Below are positions 6,891-11,488 of a DNA stretch of 11,488 nt, piece after piece. Each line of letters opens with the position of its first letter. Positions within the stretch are counted from its first letter, which is position 1. The stretch lies in contig JAJYIN010000046.1 in the NCBI GenBank assembly GCA_021790075.1, positions 1 through 11,488 on the forward strand, written 5' to 3'. Under the pieces are notes generated by a model, which was not told where the DNA came from, ran no database searches, and worked only from the letters and a program-made list of their open reading frames with translations. The DNA comes from Actinomycetes bacterium. GTDB lineage: Bacteria > Actinomycetota > Thermoleophilia > BMS3ABIN01. A program made the translations under genes and the position numbers.

Positions 6891-7238
6891 ATGGAATTCA
6901 ATATCCAGACTGACAGAACCCCTGACGGCGTCGTCATTATCGAGGTGGCCGGAGAGCTGGACCTCTACACCGCTCCCCGCCTCAAGGAAGCGCTGCTGGC
7001 GGCGCTGGAAGACGGCGTGCTGCGCGTCGTGGTCGACATGTCGGGGGTTCACTTCATCGACAGTTCCGCGCTGGGCGTGCTCATCGGCGGCGTCAAGCGG
7101 CTGAAGCCCAAGGACGGCAAGCTGGTCCTGGTAAGCGTTGATGAGAACGTCAACTGGATATTCCAGATCACCGGCCTCAACAGCGTCTTTGACATCTTCT
7201 CCACCCGGGAGGAAGCGCTGGCCGGTGTTGCCGCCTGA
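6891..7238 (+). CDS. STAS-domain anti-sigma factor antagonist (SpoIIAA/RsbV-like)
   Basis: A 115-aa single STAS domain. In partner-switching systems the unphosphorylated form binds an anti-sigma kinase (SpoIIAB/RsbW type) and frees a sigma factor; phosphorylation of a conserved Ser inactivates it. Visible features are GELDLYTAPRL near residues 21-31 and the phosphorylation loop HFIDSSALGVLIGG, where S58 aligns with the regulated Ser of SpoIIAA. The start is set by TTGGAGGAAAACCA-ATG, an excellent ribosome site. No kinase, phosphatase or sigma factor gene is next to it, so the partner is encoded elsewhere and the controlled regulon is unknown. Upstream is a divergent region with paired direct repeats. 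Confidence 0.95.
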   Translation: MEFNIQTDRTPDGVVIIEVAGELDLYTAPRLKEALLAALEDGVLRVVVDMSGVHFIDSSALGVLIGGVKRLKPKDGKLVLVSVDENVNWIFQITGLNSVFDIFSTREEALAGVAA

Positions 7239-7650
7239 CAGAGCTTCTCTTCGAACAGGCAGCCCAGCCTCTCCGCCATCCGAGCCTGCGTTTCAGTCCA
7301 TTCCGGCGCGGGTAGAAAAAATCATCGCCAGCGTGAACCGAAAGGATTTCAGCAGCCGATGGCCAATGCCCACAAAGAAATCACGCGCGTGGGTTCCAGG
7401 GGTGGCTGCCCGTTCTTCTGGTCGCCCCGATGCACCCTGGCGGGGCCGGCCTACCTGGTGAATTACCGGGAATGCTTTGATTGCCGTTTCGGGAGGCATG
7501 CTTCCCTCTTTACCACCTGGGAACTCGAAGTCTGCCTCGGAGGCAGGCGAGGGGACTGCCCCGCCCGCCGGCGCCCCTGACGCCGGGTGCTCCGGCTCAA
7601 CACGTGCAGAAAGACGCCGGCCGGACAAGCTTCCAAAGGAGGGAAAACGA
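7239..7650. other. Gap between the STAS gene and etfB
   Basis: A 412-bp stretch holding the possible small ORF at 7359-7580. Hairpin-forming sequences occur at 7495-7510 (GGGAGG around CATG) and a short palindrome TGCCTCGGAGGCA around 7533-7545; neither is followed by a T run, so they are not called terminators. A minus-strand frame across 7293-7949 is antisense to etfB and is judged a shadow. I see no clear promoter for the etf operon. Confidence 0.5.
7359..7580 (+). CDS. Possible small Cys-rich protein, function unknown
   Basis: A 73-codon frame from ATG at 7359. The first half is unlike random shadow sequence: GGCPFFWSPRCTLAGPAYL, then NYRECFDCRF. Cysteines at 17, 25, 39 and 42 are spaced C-x7-C-x13-C-x2-C and are surrounded by aromatic residues, which could suit a metal or Fe-S site. 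About three quarters of the codons over the first 45 positions end in G or C, as in the neighbouring genes. Against it: AAAGGA at 7341-7346 is 12 nt from the ATG, further than usual; the last 20 residues are Arg/Gly-rich and look non-coding; no family is recognised. It lies 71 nt before etfB on the same strand. Confidence 0.4.
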   Translation: MANAHKEITRVGSRGGCPFFWSPRCTLAGPAYLVNYRECFDCRFGRHASLFTTWELEVCLGGRRGDCPARRRP

Positions 7651-8484
7651 ATGCCGCTACATTGCGTCGTATGCGTCAAGCAGGTGCCTGACACGACCCA
7701 GGTCCGCATCGATCCGGAAACCGGCAGCCTAGTCCGCAGCGGCATCCCTTCCGTGATCAACCCCTTTGACCTGTTCGCCATCGAGGCCGCCTTGCGCGCC
7801 CGCGACGGGCACGGCGGCTCTGTGACGGCGCTGTCGATGGGGCCGCCCCAGGCGGAGGAGGCGCTGCGCAAGACCCTTGGCTTCGGCGCCGACCGGGCTG
7901 TGCTGCTTTCGGACCGCGCCTTTGCCGGCGCCGACACGCTGGCCACCACCTACGCCCTCGCGGCCGCCATCCGCCGCATCGACGGCGAGCAGCCGGTCGA
8001 CCTGGTCGTGTGCGGCAAGCAGTCCATCGACGGCGACACGGGCCAGGTGGGACCCGGGATCGCCCGGCGGCTGGCATTCAGTGAGTTGACTTATGTCTGC
8101 GCCGTGGACCGGATCAGTCCGGAAGAAAGGCATATTCGCGCCTGGCGCCAGCGTGAGGACGGGCGCGAGCTCCTGGAGGCAGAGCTGCCCGCCTGCGTCA
8201 CCGTCACCGAGGGCTGCAACGCCATCCGCCGCGCCGCCCTTCCTGACCTGCTGGCGGCGTCGCGGCAGCCGGTCGAGGTATGGAGCGTTGATGACCTGGA
8301 TGTGGAACGCGAAGATCTGGGCCTCAAGGGCTCGCCTACCCGGGTCAGCAAGATCTTTGCTCCCCCCGCCCGCGAGCGGGGCGAAATGCTGACGGAGCCG
8401 GACAAACCGCTGGCGGCCGCGGTGGCCGATTTGATGGACCGGCTGGCAGCGCGGGGCCTCGCTTTCGGGAGCGCCCGTGGCTGA
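7651..8484 (+). CDS. etfB: Electron transfer flavoprotein, beta subunit (FixA-like)
   Basis: Beta subunit of a heterodimeric flavoprotein, 277 aa, cytosolic. Conserved blocks: CVVCVKQVPDTTQVRIDP at the N-terminus, INPFDLFAIEAALRARD (about 36-52), the nucleotide-binding segment VDLVVCGKQSIDGDTGQVGPGIARRL (about 112-137) and LKGSPTRVSKIFAPP near the C-terminus. The start is fixed by AAAGGAGGGAAAACGA directly before the ATG at 7651; a longer frame from 7477 has no such site and adds low-complexity residues. It is followed by etfA, fixC and fixX, each overlapping its predecessor. This order is that of FixABCX complexes, in which the beta-subunit flavin can bifurcate NADH electrons to ferredoxin and quinone. 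Bifurcation here is inferred from gene context, not proven by residues I can check. Confidence 0.96.
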   Translation: MPLHCVVCVKQVPDTTQVRIDPETGSLVRSGIPSVINPFDLFAIEAALRARDGHGGSVTALSMGPPQAEEALRKTLGFGADRAVLLSDRAFAGADTLATTYALAAAIRRIDGEQPVDLVVCGKQSIDGDTGQVGPGIARRLAFSELTYVCAVDRISPEERHIRAWRQREDGRELLEAELPACVTVTEGCNAIRRAALPDLLAASRQPVEVWSVDDLDVEREDLGLKGSPTRVSKIFAPPARERGEMLTEPDKPLAAAVADLMDRLAARGLAFGSARG

Positions 8485-9715
8485 GAATAAAAAAAGCCAG
8501 AGGGAAAAGAGCGCCGCGGGCGCTAGCGCCGGCGGCGGCAAGAATACAGGCCTCGCCGCCAGGGAAAAGCGGGCCGCTGCCAGGGGCAAGTCTACGAATA
8601 AGGAAAAGTGGGCCGCCACTGCTGAGGAAAAGCAGGCCACTGCCGGGGGCAAGCGGGCCTCGGGTGAGGTCTGGGTGGTCGTCGAGCAGGAAAAAGGGCG
8701 CGCCGAACGGGTTTCCTGGGAACTGATGGGCGAGGCCCGGGAGCTCGCCGGGGAGCTGGGCGTGCGGCCGGCGGCCGTCATCCTGGGCGCCAGCGGCCGC
8801 GGCCTGGCCGCTCAGGCCTTAGAGTACGGCGCCGCCGCCGTCTACCTGGCCGAGCACCCGGCTCTGGATCCCTACACCAACGACCCGCACTGCCAGGCAC
8901 TTACGAAACTGGCTCAGGAATACCAGCCACAGGTGATCCTGCTGGGCGCCACCACCAGGGGCCGGGACCTGGCCTCGGCGATGGCCACCGAGCTCTCCAC
9001 CGGCCTCACCGCCGACTGCACCGAGCTTGGCATCGATCCCGAAAAAAGACTGCTGCGCCAGACGCGGCCCGCTTTCGGCGGCAATGTCATGGCCACCATC
9101 ATCACCCCCAAACATCACCCCCAGATGGCGACGGTGCGCCCCGGAGTCTTTCCGCTGCCGGAGGCGCAGGCAGGCGCCAGTGGCGAGATCGTAGCCGTAG
9201 CGCCGGAAATCGACTCGGCTGGGATCAAGGTGAAACAGCTGCAGTTCGTCCCCAACCCGCCGGAAGTATCGCTCGGAGGAGCCCGCGTGATCGTCGCCGG
9301 CGGCCGCGGGCTCAGGTCGGCCGCGAACTTTGCCCTGCTGGAGGAGCTGGCTGCGGAACTGGGGGGCGTCGTCGGCGCCAGCCGCGCCGCGGTGGACGCC
9401 GGCTGGATCTCCCACCAGCGCCAGATCGGCCAGACCGGTCAGACGGTGCGGCCGGTGCTCTATTTCGCGGTGGGCATCTCCGGCGCCATCCAGCACCTGG
9501 CGGGGATGCAGCAGTCAGATATCATCGTCGCTATCAATAACAATTCAGAAGCGCCTATCTTCGAGGTGGCCGACTTCGGCATCGCCGGCGACCTCTTCCA
9601 GGTGGTGCCGCTGCTGGTCGAGGAAGTCCGCCGGCGCAAGGAAGAGGCGGGCGTGGCCGCAGGAGAGGCCGGTCTCGACGTGGCCGCCATCATGGACAGA
9701 GTGGGACGCGAATGA
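8477..9715 (+). CDS. etfA: Electron transfer flavoprotein, alpha subunit (FixB-like) with repeat-rich N-terminal extension
   Basis: Alpha subunit carrying FAD and passing electrons on to FixC. The Etf core starts near residue 63 (GEVWVVVEQEKG) and ends in the FAD domain: QIGQTGQTVRP from 316, GISGAIQHLAGMQQSD from 333, then INNNSEAPIFEVADFGIAGDLFQVVP. The protein is 412 aa against about 310-330 for a plain EtfA. The difference is a Lys/Ala/Gly/Glu-rich N-terminal extension built from three DNA repeats; it has no Cys, so it is not the ferredoxin-like extension seen in some anaerobic EtfA proteins. The start is a GTG at 8477, overlapping the etfB stop by 8 nt, with no better start near the core. 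The extension is probably a flexible charged tail of unknown use. Confidence 0.95.
   Translation: MAENKKSQREKSAAGASAGGGKNTGLAAREKRAAARGKSTNKEKWAATAEEKQATAGGKRASGEVWVVVEQEKGRAERVSWELMGEARELAGELGVRPAAVILGASGRGLAAQALEYGAAAVYLAEHPALDPYTNDPHCQALTKLAQEYQPQVILLGATTRGRDLASAMATELSTGLTADCTELGIDPEKRLLRQTRPAFGGNVMATIITPKHHPQMATVRPGVFPLPEAQAGASGEIVAVAPEIDSAGIKVKQLQFVPNPPEVSLGGARVIVAGGRGLRSAANFALLEELAAELGGVVGASRAAVDAGWISHQRQIGQTGQTVRPVLYFAVGISGAIQHLAGMQQSDIIVAINNNSEAPIFEVADFGIAGDLFQVVPLLVEEVRRRKEEAGVAAGEAGLDVAAIMDRVGRE
8562..8653. repeat. Repeat array encoding the EtfA N-terminal tail
   Basis: Three in-frame units start GGAAAAG: 8563-8590, 8602-8624 and 8626-8653. The first and third are near identical over 28 bp (about three differences); the middle one is shorter. 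They encode EKRAAARGK, EKWAATA and EKQATAGGK. The pattern indicates expansion by slippage or recombination within the coding sequence. Confidence 0.7.
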
Positions 9716-11181
9716 AGCAGCCTGGAAACATCAGCCCGATTGACCCGAGGGGTCCGCTTGACACAAGTAGCCCGCCTGACCCAGGCGGCCGGCAGGATCC
9801 CCAGAGCCCGCGTGACCCCAATGGCGCCGGCGGCCCGCGTGACCCAAGCAGCAGCCGGGACAGCGCCCGGAATCCTGGAACCGTCCCTTCGCGCTTCGAC
9901 GCCATCGTCGTGGGCGGCGGCCCCGCGGGGCTGTCGGCCGCGTATATCATGTCCGGCGCCGGGCTCAACGTCGCCTGCCTGGAGCGGGGCGACTGGTCCG
10001 GCAGCAAGAACATGATGGGCGGCGTCATCTTTTCCCGGCCCGCCGGCACGGTGGTGCCCGATTTCTGGAAGGAAGCGCCGCTGGAGCGGCACGTCACCCG
10101 CCGGGAGATGTGGCTGGCCACGGCGGACTCGGCCATCAAGGCCTCCTTTGAGACCACCGACTTCGCGAGGGAGCCCTATAACTCTTTCACCGTCTACCGT
10201 TCGCGGTTCGACAAGTGGCTGGCCGCCCAGGCGGCGGCGCAGGGAGCCTATATGGTGACGGAGACCCTGGTGGAAGGCCTCCTCTGGGAAGGCGGCCGCG
10301 TCATCGGCGTGCGCACGGACCGGCCCCAGGGCGACCTCGAAGCCGACGTCGTGCTGCTGGCCGAGGGGGTCAATTCCTTCCTGACGGAGAAAGCGGGCCT
10401 GGGGCCCGGCCCCGAGCCCCAGAGCCTGGCCCTGGCGGTCAAGGAAGTCCTGGCGCTGCCACGGGAAAAGATCGAGGACCGCTTCGATCTGGAAACCGGG
10501 GCGGGAGCCTCGGTGGAGATCGTCGGCGAGACCACCGGCCGGCTGCCCGGCACCGGCTTTATCTACACCAACCGCGACACCATCTCCATCGGCGTGGGTG
10601 TGCTGCTGAACCGGCTGATCGAAAGCGACGCCGAGGCCTACACCATCCTGGAGCAGTTCAAGCAGCAGCCACAGGTGCGGCGGCTGATCCAGGGCGCCAG
10701 CGTCCGCGAGTACGCCGCCCACCTGATTCCCGAAGGCGGCTACTGCAAGATGCCGCGCCTCTTCGGCGACGGCGTGCTGGTGGCCGGCGACTGCGCCGGC
10801 ATGGTGAACGCGATCAACTCGGAGGGCGCCAACCTGGCGATGCTCTCCGGCCGCATGGCCGCGGAGACCATCATCGAGTGCCACCGGGAGGGCTGCGGTT
10901 TCGACGGGCCTTCGCTCAAGCGTTACCGCGACCGGCTGGAAAAGAGCCTGGTGCTCAAGGACCTGAAAAAATATGAAGGCGCTACGCCTTTCCTCCAGAA
11001 GCATCAGGAAATCTTCAACCTTTACCCCGAGCTGCTGGCGGCGCTGGCGCGGGAGTTCTTCACCGTGGACGATTTGAGCAAGGCGGACAAGGAGCGCCTG
11101 CTGATGAGGCTGTTCCGCTCCCAGGTGCCGGTGCGCGAGGTCCTGAAGATGGCTTACGACGCCTGGAGGTCGCTGGTATGA
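9712..11181 (+). CDS. fixC: FixC, electron transfer flavoprotein-quinone oxidoreductase-like flavoprotein
   Basis: FAD enzyme of the geranylgeranyl reductase/ETF-QO superfamily that takes electrons from EtfAB and passes them, with FixX, to the membrane quinone. After a 60-residue extension the core opens with FDAIVVGGGPAGLSAAYIM (GGGPAG 68-73) and the ribose-binding E91; GSKNMMGGVIF follows, and the second FAD motif GDGVLVAGDCAGMVNAINSEG has GDCAG at 359-363. The C-terminal segment lacks the Cys motif of full ETF-QO, as expected when a separate FixX supplies the cluster. Length 489 aa against roughly 430 for typical FixC; the excess is the N-terminal hexapeptide repeat. The ATG at 9712 overlaps the etfA stop (ATGA), so coupled translation is likely; the ribosome site is weak. 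Its TGA likewise overlaps the fixX ATG. Confidence 0.95.
   Translation: MKQPGNISPIDPRGPLDTSSPPDPGGRQDPQSPRDPNGAGGPRDPSSSRDSARNPGTVPSRFDAIVVGGGPAGLSAAYIMSGAGLNVACLERGDWSGSKNMMGGVIFSRPAGTVVPDFWKEAPLERHVTRREMWLATADSAIKASFETTDFAREPYNSFTVYRSRFDKWLAAQAAAQGAYMVTETLVEGLLWEGGRVIGVRTDRPQGDLEADVVLLAEGVNSFLTEKAGLGPGPEPQSLALAVKEVLALPREKIEDRFDLETGAGASVEIVGETTGRLPGTGFIYTNRDTISIGVGVLLNRLIESDAEAYTILEQFKQQPQVRRLIQGASVREYAAHLIPEGGYCKMPRLFGDGVLVAGDCAGMVNAINSEGANLAMLSGRMAAETIIECHREGCGFDGPSLKRYRDRLEKSLVLKDLKKYEGATPFLQKHQEIFNLYPELLAALAREFFTVDDLSKADKERLLMRLFRSQVPVREVLKMAYDAWRSLV
9735..9849. repeat. 18-bp-periodic repeat encoding an x-D-P hexapeptide tail on FixC
   Basis: The motif YCCGCNTGACCCA recurs at 9735, 9753, 9771, 9807 and 9834 (some copies degenerate); all intervals are multiples of 9 bp (18, 18, 36, 27). 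In the fixC frame this gives successive hexapeptides such as IDPRGP, LDTSSP, PDPGGR, QDPQSP and RDPSSS. The product is Pro/Asp/Ser/Gly-rich and almost certainly disordered. Confidence 0.75.
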
Positions 11182-11488
11182 AAAGGAATTTTCCCAGAAT
11201 CCCGGATGCCGCGAGACTACACCGCAAAAAAGATATGAGTCAAAAAAGCGGCGGCGTCACCCTGCCGGACCCGGAAGAGCTGGGCTACCCGGCGCCCGGC
11301 CTCAACATCGCCGGCAAGCTGGGGCTGGTCAAGTTCAACCCCGATGAGACATCACACCTGAAAGTGATTGACAAAGAGGTCTGCCGCCGCCGCTGCCGCC
11401 AGAAATTCTGCGTCCACTGCTGCCCGGCCCAGGTCTACCGCTGGGAGAGCGAAGAGAAGGTCATCTCCATCGCCTTCGAAGGCTGCCT
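11178..11488 (+). CDS. fixX: FixX, ferredoxin-like protein (3'-truncated by window)
   Basis: Iron-sulfur partner of FixC, passing electrons toward quinone. The first 103 codons are present. From the ATG at 11178, which overlaps the fixC stop as ATGA, a basic segment runs to about residue 20, followed by LPDPEELGYPAPGL and then LGLVKFNPDETSHLKV, a typical FixX lead-in (N-terminal strand, then I-D). The Cys cluster is C69-x3-C73-x4-C78-x2-C81-C82-P, with VCRRRC, KFCVHCCPAQVY and EGC at the window end. A second ATG at 11235 (MSQKSGG) after an AT-rich stretch could be the real start; the 19 extra residues have no family match. One Cys more than the minimum is seen near the CP motif, so ligand assignment is open. 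Confidence 0.92.
   Translation, partial: MKRNFPRIPDAARLHRKKDMSQKSGGVTLPDPEELGYPAPGLNIAGKLGLVKFNPDETSHLKVIDKEVCRRRCRQKFCVHCCPAQVYRWESEEKVISIAFEGC

Noticed and set aside
7495..7545. Hairpins as a rho-independent terminator
   Set aside because: Short stems and no following T run; they lie inside the possible small ORF.
7293..7949. 218-codon minus-strand frame covering the etfB start and upstream gap
   Set aside because: Antisense to etfB over much of its length, Ser/Ala/Arg-rich, no motif, no ribosome site.
9460..11004. 514-codon minus-strand open frame
   Set aside because: It is antisense to etfA/fixC, whose motifs are unmistakable. Its His/Gly/Ala-rich composition is the usual shadow of GC-rich coding sequence.
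1..11488. CRISPR array, tRNA or rRNA genes, transposase or phage genes
   Set aside because: No regularly spaced repeats with unique spacers, no cloverleaf or rRNA-like sequence, and no mobile-element proteins were seen on either strand.

Overview
The window comes from a high-GC bacterial chromosome with tightly packed, often overlapping genes. It has no rRNA, tRNA, CRISPR array, transposase or phage genes. The phylum cannot be fixed from sequence alone. The gene set (FixABCX-type electron transfer, an Asp-ligated ferredoxin, a possible selenocysteine codon) suggests an anaerobic or facultative redox-versatile lineage.

Layout. At 1-668 (+) is the 3' part of a short-type 6-phosphogluconate dehydrogenase gene. 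It converges on a minus-strand pair: ribose-5-phosphate isomerase B (683-1186) and adenine deaminase (1195-2916). The 2917-3235 gap carries a 179-bp palindromic MITE-like repeat with 18-bp perfect terminal inverted repeats. Next on the minus strand is a glycerate 2-kinase (3236-4714). Upstream of it is a compact redox operon read right to left: a Pyrococcus-type single-cluster ferredoxin (6407-6607), a cupredoxin-like lipoprotein (5979-6365) and a glutaredoxin-thioredoxin reductase fusion (4776-5979). A divergent intergenic region (6608-6890) separates this operon from a plus-strand STAS-domain anti-sigma factor antagonist (6891-7238). After a possible small Cys-rich ORF (7359-7580), a plus-strand fixABCX-like operon runs to the window end: etfB, etfA, fixC and a partial fixX, all joined by overlapping stop/start codons.

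Most notable: the thioredoxin reductase frame is normally readable only from a GTG at 5876. The sequence upstream encodes the missing glutaredoxin N-terminus, starting at an ATG that overlaps the cupredoxin stop (TAATG). In it the first Cys of the CPYC active site is an in-frame UGA (U-P-Y-C), and a one-base frameshift lies about 30 nt further on. This is either a selenocysteine glutaredoxin domain with a sequencing error or recoding event, or a recently damaged domain. A canonical SECIS could not be shown.

A second theme is short in-frame tandem repeats that lengthen otherwise conserved enzymes: the RpiB C-terminal tail, a loop in the glycerate kinase, and long N-terminal extensions on EtfA (about 62 aa) and FixC (about 60 aa, a hexapeptide x-D-P repeat).

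How the genes work together: EtfB/EtfA/FixC/FixX would move, and possibly bifurcate, electrons between NADH, a low-potential acceptor and the quinone pool. The ferredoxin, cupredoxin and Grx-TrxR form a separate redox/thiol module. Gnd and RpiB are pentose-phosphate enzymes, the deaminase is purine salvage, and the glycerate kinase feeds 2-phosphoglycerate into glycolysis.
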